Shown here piece by piece: positions 17,001 to 24,628 of a stretch of 64,000 nt of DNA. The notes below the pieces were generated by a model. It was not told where the DNA came from. It saw nothing but the letters and a program-made list of their open reading frames with translations, and made no database searches. This stretch comes from Pedobacter sp. ISL-64. Lineage in GTDB: Bacteria > Bacteroidota > Bacteroidia > Sphingobacteriales > Sphingobacteriaceae. The translations under genes and the position numbers were made by a program. The stretch covers positions 124,001-188,000 of the forward strand of contig NZ_JAGGPU010000008.1 in assembly GCF_018613605.1 (NCBI RefSeq). Reading direction: 5' to 3'. Every line of letters begins with the position of its first letter. The first letter of the stretch is position 1.

Positions 17001-18092
17001 ATGCAATACGAAAAAGCAGATAACATGATTCCGTCAGATGAAACCTTGCGTTTAGAGAAATTAAGATATTACGAGATTTTAGGTACACCTGCGGAAAGTG
17101 CTTTTGATCAGATTGCACAATTGGCTGCTGAAATATTTGATGTTCCGAATGCAGGTATCGGTTTTCAGACGGATGGGGAGATTTTTATGAAAGCTCAATT
17201 GGGATTATCAATCGGGTTACCTATAAAAAGTGAAGCATTTACTTTTTTTGCCTCTACTCCAATCAGTTCGCCTGAAGGTTACCATATCGGCCTGATTTAT
17301 GTTGCCGACACTAAATTTAAAACAGCCGAAGAGCAGCAGCTAAAAATGCTGAAGCATTTAGCGGGGATGGTAATGGAAAAACTGGAGTCTAGAATTGCAG
17401 CTAGAAAAGCTTTCAGGGCCTACGATGATCGTTTACATGTGCTTATTCATGATCTTAAAAACCCGATGACGACCATTTCACTTCAATCTGAATTGCTGGG
17501 ACGAATTCCTGGGATTGATGACAAAGCAGCATTAATTGCTGGAAAGATTAATGCGCAATCGAAAAGAATGATTGATAATCTGAATGGCATTTTAAGTGCT
17601 GCCCGGAAAGAAGCCAACTCTTTTAAGCCAAAGAAGGATAAAGTAGATTTAAAGGAAATATTAGAACATGTAAAACTAGGACTCAATTTAGCTCTTCAGC
17701 GTAAAAATCAAATCGTTTTAATTGATATTAAGGAGCCTGTTGAAATTTTTGCTGATCCAGATAAATTAGCAATGGTTTTTGGCGAGTTGATTAATAATGC
17801 CATCAAGTTTTCACCAATGGGAGAAAAGATTTACATCACCAATCAAACGGCAGAAAACGCGGTGACTATTTCGATAAAAGATAATGGCGTGGGCCTGACT
17901 GAAGAAGACTTGCGTAAAGTTTTTATGAAATTCGCCCAGCTGAGTTCTGTAAGCACAAACCAGGAAAACACCTATGGCTTGGGACTAATCACTGTAAATG
18001 CATTAGTGGATATACATAAGGGAAAGTTGTGGGTAGAAAGCAAAGGAAAAAATTTAGGTACAACATTTTATGTAACGCTACCCATTAAATAA
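17001..18092 (+). CDS. GAF-domain sensor histidine kinase
   Basis: A 363-residue soluble kinase. Residues about 20-135 form a compact GAF domain (YEILGTPAESAFDQIAQLA, the usual start of this subgroup; HIGLIYVADTKF). The dimerisation helix carries the phosphorylated His in VLIHDLKNPMTTIS, and the ATPase domain has NAIKFSPMGEKI, DNGVGL and GLGLITV. No membrane segment, so it senses a cytoplasmic signal. ATG at 17001 or at 17025 (MIPSDET) may be used. Its 3' end overlaps the convergent phosphoesterase by 15 bp. No response regulator is adjacent. Confidence 0.9.
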   Translation: MQYEKADNMIPSDETLRLEKLRYYEILGTPAESAFDQIAQLAAEIFDVPNAGIGFQTDGEIFMKAQLGLSIGLPIKSEAFTFFASTPISSPEGYHIGLIYVADTKFKTAEEQQLKMLKHLAGMVMEKLESRIAARKAFRAYDDRLHVLIHDLKNPMTTISLQSELLGRIPGIDDKAALIAGKINAQSKRMIDNLNGILSAARKEANSFKPKKDKVDLKEILEHVKLGLNLALQRKNQIVLIDIKEPVEIFADPDKLAMVFGELINNAIKFSPMGEKIYITNQTAENAVTISIKDNGVGLTEEDLRKVFMKFAQLSSVSTNQENTYGLGLITVNALVDIHKGKLWVESKGKNLGTTFYVTLPIK

Positions 18093-19181
18093 GTTTAAAT
18101 CTAATAATTCGCTTAGTTTCATTTCTTCGAGTAAAATTCTTTCAGGAATAGCATTTCTATGGTACGACCATTTTATTAATCTTATAAAGCCATTTTCGAT
18201 TTCGATACCAGTCATATCGCCATCACTAAAACAACAACATCCGCTATTAAAGTAACCCGGTTTGTATTTACCAAAACGTGGCGTTTTATCTCCTTCTTTT
18301 ATCAGTTTATAAAGCTCTGCATTTAAAACAGCAAGATCATCAGCATTCTTTTCTTTTTTGGCTTTATTCAGTTTTATATAAATCCGTTCCAGATGTGTTA
18401 ACGAAGCAAAAACCGGCTGATGTGTATGTCCCGTAATTAAAGCCAGGTTCTTTTTTGTAGCTACCCAGCTGTACATTAATGCGTTATGTGCTGTTTTAAG
18501 TTGGTTGCTGTATGCTGGGGTATTCGGGTTAATTTGAAGGTATGATTGCAGTGGTGCCCATATTGTACTCACAAACCATTTGCTAAACCAGTTTCCATCA
18601 CTCTGTAAATCGCCCTGATGGCCGTGGGTTAAGAAAATATCAAGCTTACTTTCCCCCACTGTCATCCGTAATATTGCACCTTCGTAAATATGGATTTTAG
18701 TTCCGTAAATTCTATTGAGGTTAAATCCCGCTAAAGGATCATTATCCCAGTATAAATCATGGTTACCAAATATTTTAGTGAAATGGTTTTTTGAAATAAA
18801 AGCTTTTTCTGCTTCGAAAGTAGCCTTATTGTGTTTAATTACAGATTCTAGCAAATTCTCCCAAAGTTCCTCGCTATCGCCCAAATTAATATAATGGAAA
18901 TCTTGTTGGTTATAGTATTCGAGCGCCTTTAAATAATTCTTTTCAGCTAAAGTAAAATCATCGGCATAATCGCGGGCACCTTTATGCTGGTCAGATAAAA
19001 CGATAAATTTATCAGCATTGGCAACATCAAAAATAAGTCCACGTTTACCAGGTGTTGTGTTGATGGTTTTGTACAGTTTATTTAAAGCTGCATGAATGCG
19101 TTTACGGTTGGGCCTTGAACCAAATTTATTCGACATGCGAATAATCCAGGCACTAAGTAAACGTTGTAAGAATTTCCGCAT
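18078..19181 (-). CDS. Calcineurin-like metallophosphoesterase
   Basis: A 367-residue protein with the full set of dimetal phosphoesterase motifs: SDQHKGAR (D-x-H), INLGDSEELWE (GD), FGNHDLYW (GNHD), LTHGHQGD and ITGHTHQP (GHxH). The substrate is unknown; relatives act on nucleotides, lipid A precursors or proteins. The N-terminal 40 residues are basic and may be helical. The gene converges on the histidine kinase with a short 3' overlap. Confidence 0.87.
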   Translation of the reverse strand: MRKFLQRLLSAWIIRMSNKFGSRPNRKRIHAALNKLYKTINTTPGKRGLIFDVANADKFIVLSDQHKGARDYADDFTLAEKNYLKALEYYNQQDFHYINLGDSEELWENLLESVIKHNKATFEAEKAFISKNHFTKIFGNHDLYWDNDPLAGFNLNRIYGTKIHIYEGAILRMTVGESKLDIFLTHGHQGDLQSDGNWFSKWFVSTIWAPLQSYLQINPNTPAYSNQLKTAHNALMYSWVATKKNLALITGHTHQPVFASLTHLERIYIKLNKAKKEKNADDLAVLNAELYKLIKEGDKTPRFGKYKPGYFNSGCCCFSDGDMTGIEIENGFIRLIKWSYHRNAIPERILLEEMKLSELLDLNLFNG

Positions 19182-19443
19182 GTATAAAATGAGCCTTCGC
19201 TAGTATTATTGTTTCTCAAAATAACAAAAAATATCACCAATCGTTTTTTCTGAAAAGCAATAGTGGTAATTATTAGGTTAGGTTCGGCCTTGCTTTCCGT
19301 TTTACGCCGATGAAAAATCGACATGCTCACTCCAATCAAGTTTAGCTTACATCGGTTAATCGCTTTTATTAAAGTCAGTCCCTTTCTATCGCCAATAAAA
19401 TAAAGCCTTTACTTTAAATAATATTTTACTAAATTTGTTAGTA

Positions 19444-20646
19444 TTGAAAAGATCAGGAAGCACAGATTTACCCCTACATTATGGCCATGTACCACCATGG
19501 CTGGCGCAGCGTATGGCAACACTTGGCCTGGCTATAACGGAAGCGATATTATTAGAATATGGTAAAGCAGAAGTAATACGCCGTTTAAGCAATCCTTTTT
19601 GGTTTCAGAGTTTAGGTGCTGTAATGGGTATGGACTGGCATTCGTCTGGAATTACGACATCGGTAATGGGCGCTTTGAAGAAATCGATTAATCCGTTATC
19701 GAAAGAGTTGGGAATTTACATTTGCGGAGGCAAAGGAAAACATAGCAGAGAAACGCCAAATGAACTTTTAAAAATTGCCGACAAAACGGGGTTAAATGGG
19801 ACAGCGTTGGTTCGGGCCAGTAAACTCAGTGCAAAAGTAGACAATACAGCCATTCAAGACGGTTTTCAATTGTATCTTCATAGTTTTATTTTAAGCAGCG
19901 AAGGCGATTGGGCAGTGGTGCAACAAGGCATGAGCGATAGTAGCTCGACAGCAAGAAGATACCATTGGCATTCTGAAAACCTAAAATCTTTTGTCGAAGA
20001 ACCGCATACGGGTATCTGTGGCATTAATCAAGGGAAAATCTTAAATCTAACGGCTAATGATGCTGATAAAACGAGGCAGAGCATGATGAGCATTACAGCT
20101 GAATCGCCAGTGAGAATGCTTAATGAAATACAAAAACTGGTATTGCCCGATCATCATGAGGTAAAATCGAAAGATGTAGATTTAAAACGTTTAGGAAGTA
20201 TTTTATGGCTTGCACAGGAAAAGCAGCCGAGAGATTTTGAGGAATTATTATTACTCGAAGGCATGGGGCCAAGAACCTTACAATCGATGGCATTAGTGAG
20301 TGAGGTGATTTATGGTACACCTTCGCGATTTAGCGATCCTGCCCGTTATTCTTTTGCACATGGCGGCAAAGACGGACATCCCTTCCCTGTTCCGGTAAAT
20401 GTTTATGATGAGACCATAAGCGTTTTGCAAAAAGCAATTGAAAAAGCGAAGATTGGAAACACAGATAAACAGCAAGCCATCAAATCATTGCATCAAATTG
20501 CGCGAAATGCGGAAAAAGATTTTGTTCCTAATATGGATTTTGAAAAGGTAATTCAAAAAGAACGTGCCGAAAGCTGGAAATATGGCGGCAGAACAGTTTT
20601 TGGGAAAGAAAAGCCACCAAAGAACGAGCAGTTGAAGTTGTTTTAA
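19444..20646 (+). CDS. DUF763 family protein
   Basis: A 400-residue protein of the DUF763 family, conserved in bacteria and archaea. Family hallmarks are the N-terminal GSTDLPLHYGHVPPWLAQRM, then ICGGKGKHSRETP, GDWAVVQQGMS, ARRYHWHS and a C-terminal helix-hairpin-helix-like LLLEGMGPRTLQSMAL followed by FSFAHGGKDGHPFPV-type residues. The start is a TTG at 19444 (M-KRSGST), which gives the usual family N-terminus; another TTG lies three codons earlier and no ATG is available. The hairpin motif suggests DNA contact, but the function is unknown. Confidence 0.85.
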   Translation: MKRSGSTDLPLHYGHVPPWLAQRMATLGLAITEAILLEYGKAEVIRRLSNPFWFQSLGAVMGMDWHSSGITTSVMGALKKSINPLSKELGIYICGGKGKHSRETPNELLKIADKTGLNGTALVRASKLSAKVDNTAIQDGFQLYLHSFILSSEGDWAVVQQGMSDSSSTARRYHWHSENLKSFVEEPHTGICGINQGKILNLTANDADKTRQSMMSITAESPVRMLNEIQKLVLPDHHEVKSKDVDLKRLGSILWLAQEKQPRDFEELLLLEGMGPRTLQSMALVSEVIYGTPSRFSDPARYSFAHGGKDGHPFPVPVNVYDETISVLQKAIEKAKIGNTDKQQAIKSLHQIARNAEKDFVPNMDFEKVIQKERAESWKYGGRTVFGKEKPPKNEQLKLF

Positions 20647-20720
20647 ATCGGATTTGTTTTGCCACGGAAATATGGGACGCACAGATCTATTTCCAGATTA
20701 CAGACTGATGTAACTTGTAT

Positions 20721-20760
20721 GTGCAACCTGAAAATAAATCTCAGGTTGAAGAATGCACAT
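20721..20760. other. Nested hairpin between convergent genes
   Basis: ATGTGCA pairs with TGCACAT and, inside it, AACCTGA pairs with TCAGGTT. It lies between the DUF763 gene and the helicase gene and may end one or both transcripts, but a T-run directly after the stem is weak. Confidence 0.45.
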
Positions 20761-20828
20761 TTTCTTTTAAGTTACACCTATACGGCTTTTATTGGCAGAT
20801 CTGATATAAAAGGCATACCATATGTTTA

Positions 20829-22127
20829 TTAAGATAATCCTTTCTTATTCTTATAAGTCATTTTGGCTTTAGTGCCTGCGCTATAATTGTAATTTTTTAA
20901 GTTACTGGCTTTCTTTTCGTGAAAAGCTGCACCACGGTCAGCATCCTCATCTTCTTCAGCGTTTTTCTTTTTCTTTGGTTTAGCAGCTGCATCAACAACT
21001 TTCAAATCTTCAGGCAACTCCATTACCTCTAATTTCTGGCCAATTGCCTGTTCAATTTTTTTCACCTCAATCAATTCGATGTCGGTAGAAAAAGTGATCG
21101 CCACCACATCTTCATCGCCATGTTTAACAATGCGCTGGATTAACGTTTCTTTCTGCTCAGGTAATTCTAAGTGAAGGATAAAAGGAATTCCCTGAATATC
21201 CAGTTCTTCTAAATTCTCATTGGCAACAATTAAAACTCTTGCACCTGGGTTATCTTTAAAGTCCTCAATATCGTCATAACCTTTATCATCAAAAAACAGC
21301 GAGCGATAGATACTGATCTCGCCTTCTTTATGCTGATTAAAGTTTTTATAAACTGTTTGTGCGGTTAAACGTGTATTTACAAAAACCACAACTTTATCAA
21401 AAACCTCGGTATCGTTTAATAATAAGGTTAACAGGTTAAGCTTTGTTCTGAAATTAGGCACCTGATAAAGCATCTGCTGATAAACTTCTGCCTGCTTTTC
21501 GCCTATTTCATCTACCTCGATGGTTGTGGTAGAATCTTTCATGAAAGGAGAAATCATCAGATTTAATTTCTCATGAATTACTTCGGTAAACACCACATGT
21601 TGAGATTTATAAGCACTGTTGGCCAATTCTACAACGGGTAACTGCAGGCCTTTTTTAACAATAAGCTCTGCATTATCTACAATAAACAACTGTATTTTAT
21701 TAGTATTTAGTGCTAGTTTTAAATATAAAGCACGAGCCCGATCGGGTACAGCAACAATAATATCGCAACCATCAGTTATTTCATTCATCTGTGTATCAAC
21801 AGCACCACGGCTATCAATTCCCAAAATCCTGAAGGTATTGTTGCGGTTCAATAATTTAAATTGTTCCAGAACATGGTCAACATGTTCTGCATCAGGCACT
21901 AAAATTAAAGCCCTTGGTGCTTCCTCAAAGGCGTACTTCAACTTCATTAAAGTAGCTAAAACATAAGTTGTTGTTTTTCCCGAACCCTCCGGTCCCACCG
22001 CTATAACATCTTGTCCACCTAAAATGCGCGACATTGTTCTGGATTGGATTTCTTTTGGAGTTAAAAATCCTGCATCAGTCATGGCCGCTACAAGTGGTTT
22101 GCTAAGTTTTAATTTATCTAAAGACAC
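20829..22127 (-). CDS. DEAD-box helicase-like protein with eroded catalytic motifs
   Basis: A 432-residue two-domain RecA-like protein. The Q motif (FLTPKEIQ, 21-28) and Walker A (GPEGSGKTT, 45-53) are intact. Motif II is DNAE at 151-154 instead of DEAD. Motif V is ANENLEELDI instead of the usual TDxxxRGxD, and motif VI is QRIVKHGDED, lacking the two arginine finger positions of HRxGRxxR. The C-terminus is a charged, Lys-rich tail typical of RNA-binding helicases. ATP binding looks possible but hydrolysis-coupled unwinding is doubtful. It may be a regulatory or scaffold relative of RhlE/DbpA proteins. Confidence 0.85.
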   Translation of the reverse strand: MSLDKLKLSKPLVAAMTDAGFLTPKEIQSRTMSRILGGQDVIAVGPEGSGKTTTYVLATLMKLKYAFEEAPRALILVPDAEHVDHVLEQFKLLNRNNTFRILGIDSRGAVDTQMNEITDGCDIIVAVPDRARALYLKLALNTNKIQLFIVDNAELIVKKGLQLPVVELANSAYKSQHVVFTEVIHEKLNLMISPFMKDSTTTIEVDEIGEKQAEVYQQMLYQVPNFRTKLNLLTLLLNDTEVFDKVVVFVNTRLTAQTVYKNFNQHKEGEISIYRSLFFDDKGYDDIEDFKDNPGARVLIVANENLEELDIQGIPFILHLELPEQKETLIQRIVKHGDEDVVAITFSTDIELIEVKKIEQAIGQKLEVMELPEDLKVVDAAAKPKKKKNAEEDEDADRGAAFHEKKASNLKNYNYSAGTKAKMTYKNKKGLS

Positions 22128-22476
22128 AATTACTATTTTAATGTTTGAACTGCAAATATCCTTAAAATAATTAGCTTTTCTGAAATTGAATTTAATGGCT
22201 TGGAAATGAATGTTGCAAGTTCATGCCTACTCTAGTTCTATTACCCACTATTAGCTGAAGAAAATCGGGTCTGTTTCTATTCATTTTATTTAATTTATGG
22301 CAGTATCTCCAATAAAACAGCGGCTCTTCTAAAAATTATTTTACTGAAAATGAAACAGTTGTAATATTCTCTAAAATAAAAACTACTAAATCCATAGATA
22401 TTATATACTTATTTCTATATTTGCTCAACATTAATCATTAACAAAAAATATGTTGAACAATTAAAACGCTAAAATC
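22128..22476. other. Intergenic region before small gene
   Basis: 349 bases between divergent genes. I see a -7-like TATATTTG at 22416-22423 and a short inverted repeat (TCAACAT/ATGTTGA) around 22426-22458 just before the small gene; nothing else is supported. Confidence 0.5.
22416..22423 (+). promoter_or_regulatory. Putative -7 box (TATATTTG) of the small gene
   Basis: TATATTTG matches TAnnTTTG and lies 53 bp upstream of the ATG at 22477. The -33 element is not clear. Confidence 0.45.
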
Positions 22477-22638
22477 ATGTCGATTTATTTTCAATACCCA
22501 GCTATAGATGAATATCCGAAACTCATTTATCCGTTACAAACTGCAACAGATGAGCCGGCACTTGTAAAGGATGAAGATAGCTTAAATAAAGAACAGATTT
22601 TAGAACTAAGAGATTATTTGGCATTAAAGCAATTATAA
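22477..22638 (+). CDS. Small acidic hypothetical protein (53 aa)
   Basis: A 53-codon frame starting MSIYFQYPAIDEYPKLIYPL and ending LRDYLALKQL. It is acidic, has no signal peptide or membrane helix, and belongs to no family I know. A promoter-like box lies upstream, a tRNA-like element begins 5 bp after the stop, and a strong terminator follows 160 bp downstream, so the frame and the RNA element probably share one transcript. Confidence 0.5.
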   Translation: MSIYFQYPAIDEYPKLIYPLQTATDEPALVKDEDSLNKEQILELRDYLALKQL

Positions 22639-22643
22639 AAACA

Positions 22644-22714
22644 GGGCCAGTTGACCGATTGGAAGGTTGGAGTTTCATAAACTCTCTACAATGGTTCGAA
22701 TCCATTACTAGGCC
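22644..22714 (+). tRNA. tRNA-like element, anticodon CAT (possible degenerate tRNA-Met)
   Basis: A 71-nt segment folds as a cloverleaf. The D arm is GACC/GGTT with loop GATTGGAA (contains GG). The anticodon arm is GGAGT/ACTCT with 7-nt loop TTCATAA, giving CAT at the anticodon. The variable loop is CTAC and the T arm is AATGG/CCATT with the canonical loop TTCGAAT. The acceptor stem is imperfect (GGGCCAG against CTAGGCC, two mismatches, or GGCCAGT with a bulged A), position 26 seems missing and CCA is not encoded. It may be a decayed tRNA gene or a tRNA-derived RNA rather than a functional tRNA. Confidence 0.45.
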
Positions 22715-22797
22715 GCAAAGTGTATCTCATAGCACTTTACCCTGATTCTGCTCAATCAGGCAAGATTTGGTTATCTTATATTTGTTTTGTTGTTAGC

Positions 22798-22832
22798 AAA
22801 GGCTATCCGCGATGGATAGCCTTTACCTTTTT
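22798..22832 (+). terminator. Intrinsic terminator after the tRNA-like element
   Basis: An 11-bp stem AAAGGCTATCC/GGATAGCCTTT with loop GCGAT, then a T-rich tail. The loop sequence is the same as in the terminator after hmuY. Confidence 0.85.
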
Positions 22833-23264
22833 ACGTAGATGCTGTCATCCTGAGCACCGAAGGTTCTTGATCAAATATCCTACCTTTTAAATTATTTAAA
22901 AGCGCAGTTCCAGGGCTCATCGTACAGGGCTGCTCCTGCTGTGCACGCTAATCTTTTTGGAAAGCATCCATTAATACAATATAACGAAGCCAAAAAGTAT
23001 TTCCGTTTCCATCAGGGCTATTTAGCAGATGCGGTTATTTAAAAAATTAATTCGTAGTCGAATATGATATGATTTATTTTTTTTTAAAAAATCTCAAAAC
23101 TTTTTATTTCATTCTGGGTTATTTATATAATTCACATTATACTAATCTTTTACAGATTAATTTGTTTGGTTTAAAAAAGGGATTTATGGATATAAATCCC
23201 TTTTCTTTTATGCGAATATTTTAAATCCTATATTAGCCCAATCAACATCACATCCATATTTTAG
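22833..23264. other. Intergenic region with repeat half-site and terminator
   Basis: It contains a one-ended repeat piece (GTCATCCTGAGCACCGAAGG near 22845), GC-richer sequence around 22910-23040 with no usable frame, and a strong hairpin at 23175-23204. No gene is supported. Confidence 0.5.
23175..23210 (+). terminator. Intrinsic terminator upstream of the carboxypeptidase gene
   Basis: A perfect 13-bp stem AAAAGGGATTTAT/ATAAATCCCTTTT with loop GGAT and a T-rich tail. No gene is visible between it and the previous terminator, so it may end an unannotated RNA or act as an insulator or attenuator. Confidence 0.75.
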
Positions 23265-24287
23265 ATGAACAGAAAACATTTCCTTTCTTCTTTTATTGCG
23301 ACTGCAACTGTACTTCCTGCTTTTAAAACACTCGCCAATACCGTTGAAAACGAAAGCTCATCATTTAAGATCCCTCCTTATTTAAAACCTGGTGATACCA
23401 TCGGGATTACGAGCCCTGCGGGATATATTACACAAGAACAAATCCAGCCTTCCGTTTTACAGATGCAAAGCTGGGGATTTACCATAAAAGTTGGCAATAC
23501 TATTGGCAAACGCGATTTTACCTACGGCGGAACAGATGAGGAAAGACTAGCTGATTTTCAGCAAATGCTCGATGATCCGGCAATTAAAGCGATTATGTGC
23601 GCGCGTGGTGGTTATGGTTTTGTACGGATAATCGATAAACTCGATTTCTCTTTGTTCAAAAGAAATCCAAAATGGATTATTGGCTTTAGTGATATTACCG
23701 TTTTGCATTGCCATTTGGTCAAAAATTATGGCATTGCCTCTATCCACTCCAAAATGTGCAATAGTTTTCCTGATGACTGGAGTAAAGCCGAGCCCATACA
23801 GATTGAAACGATTTTATCTATTAAAAACGCTTTAATTGGTGAGCTAATGGGTTATACTGCCCCTATCAACATTAATAACAAACAAGGAAAAGTTGATGGC
23901 ATTTTAGTGGGCGGAAACCTGAGTATTATCGAAACTTTGGCAGGTAGCGATTCTGATTTAGATACAAAAGGTAAAATCCTTTTTATTGAAGATACTGGCG
24001 AATACCTTTATCGTATTGATAGAATGTTGTGGAACCTAAAACGCAGCGGCAAACTTAAAAACCTTAAGGGATTAATTGTTGGTGGCTTTAAAGTTAAACC
24101 TGATGATGTTGGCGAAGAATTTGGCAAAACTATTTATGATATTGTTTTGGAAAAAGTAAAGGAATACAATTACCCTGTAGCTTTCGATTTCCCCGTGGGG
24201 CACCAACGAAATAATTTTGCTTTAAAATGTGGTGTAAACCATATCTTAATTGTAAACGAAACCGGCTCGATACTGAGAACTATTTAA
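23265..24287 (+). CDS. L,D-carboxypeptidase (peptidase family S66, LdcA-like)
   Basis: A 340-residue exported protein (signal MNRKHFLSSFIATATVLPAF, cleavage near residue 25). It follows the S66 pattern: LKPGDTIGITSPAG, IMCARGGYGFVRI, the nucleophile Ser in GFSDITVLH, catalytic Glu in LFIEDTGEYLYRIDRML and His in FPVGHQRNNFAL. These enzymes remove the terminal D-Ala from murein tetrapeptides during recycling, and MccF relatives cleave peptide-nucleotide antibiotics. The export signal differs from cytoplasmic LdcA and suggests periplasmic action. Transcribed alone. Confidence 0.9.
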   Translation: MNRKHFLSSFIATATVLPAFKTLANTVENESSSFKIPPYLKPGDTIGITSPAGYITQEQIQPSVLQMQSWGFTIKVGNTIGKRDFTYGGTDEERLADFQQMLDDPAIKAIMCARGGYGFVRIIDKLDFSLFKRNPKWIIGFSDITVLHCHLVKNYGIASIHSKMCNSFPDDWSKAEPIQIETILSIKNALIGELMGYTAPININNKQGKVDGILVGGNLSIIETLAGSDSDLDTKGKILFIEDTGEYLYRIDRMLWNLKRSGKLKNLKGLIVGGFKVKPDDVGEEFGKTIYDIVLEKVKEYNYPVAFDFPVGHQRNNFALKCGVNHILIVNETGSILRTI

Positions 24288-24301
24288 TATCTGAGTCGAG
24301 A

Positions 24302-24416
24302 GATCATCATGTTGAATTCATGTTATTAGCTTTTTTATTGTTTTAAAGGTCTAATAGCTACTTCGTGGTCAGCATCTTTCTCGACATTAATACCCTGAAA
24401 TAAATTCAGGGTGACG
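24302..24416. repeat. Mosaic intergenic repeat (copy 3)
   Basis: It contains the reverse copy of the TAGCTAC/GTGGTCAGCATC module (24353-24376) and the hairpin CCTGAAATAAATTCAGG ending in GTGACG at 24416. Confidence 0.7.
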
Positions 24417-24503
24417 ACCAGATCTGAAACCTTATAAAATCTTAGGCGCCTAAAGTGGTCCAAAAAACAGACAGACTAAACTTTATATTAAAACATAAAT
24501 TTT

Positions 24504-24560
24504 GAGTGATCTCAAAGTTTTGAGCTTTAGTCTCAGCATTTCCCCCTTTGGTCTCAATTG
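24504..24560 (+). promoter_or_regulatory. Three 21-bp-phased direct repeats upstream of the efflux operon
   Basis: TCTCA occurs at 24510-24514, 24531-24535 and 24552-24556, exactly 21 bp apart. Repeats 2 and 3 share the longer core CTTT(A/G)GTCTCA; repeat 1 is weaker (GAGTGATCTCA). Direct repeats spaced by two helical turns are the usual binding architecture of LytTR-type regulators, and a LytTR gene lies at the end of this locus. The last repeat lies about 30 bp before the -7-like TATTTTTG at 24585-24592. Confidence 0.55.
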
Positions 24561-24584
24561 TTAAAACGTGGCCTTAACCGGATA

Positions 24585-24592
24585 TATTTTTG
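24585..24592 (+). promoter_or_regulatory. Putative -7 box of the efflux operon (TATTTTTG)
   Basis: It matches TAnnTTTG, 37 bp before the first start codon; a TTG at 24558-24560 could be the -33 element with a 24-bp spacer. Confidence 0.45.
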
Positions 24593-24628
24593 TGTTCAAT
24601 AGTTCTATAGACACAAAATTTATTCGCC

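Noticed and set aside
19082..19339. 85-codon minus-strand frame upstream of the phosphoesterase
   Set aside because: It overlaps the phosphoesterase start in another frame and shows no domain pattern.
22847..23050. GC-richer stretch suspected to be a gene remnant
   Set aside because: All frames have frequent stops and no recognisable peptide; more likely repeat-derived sequence.
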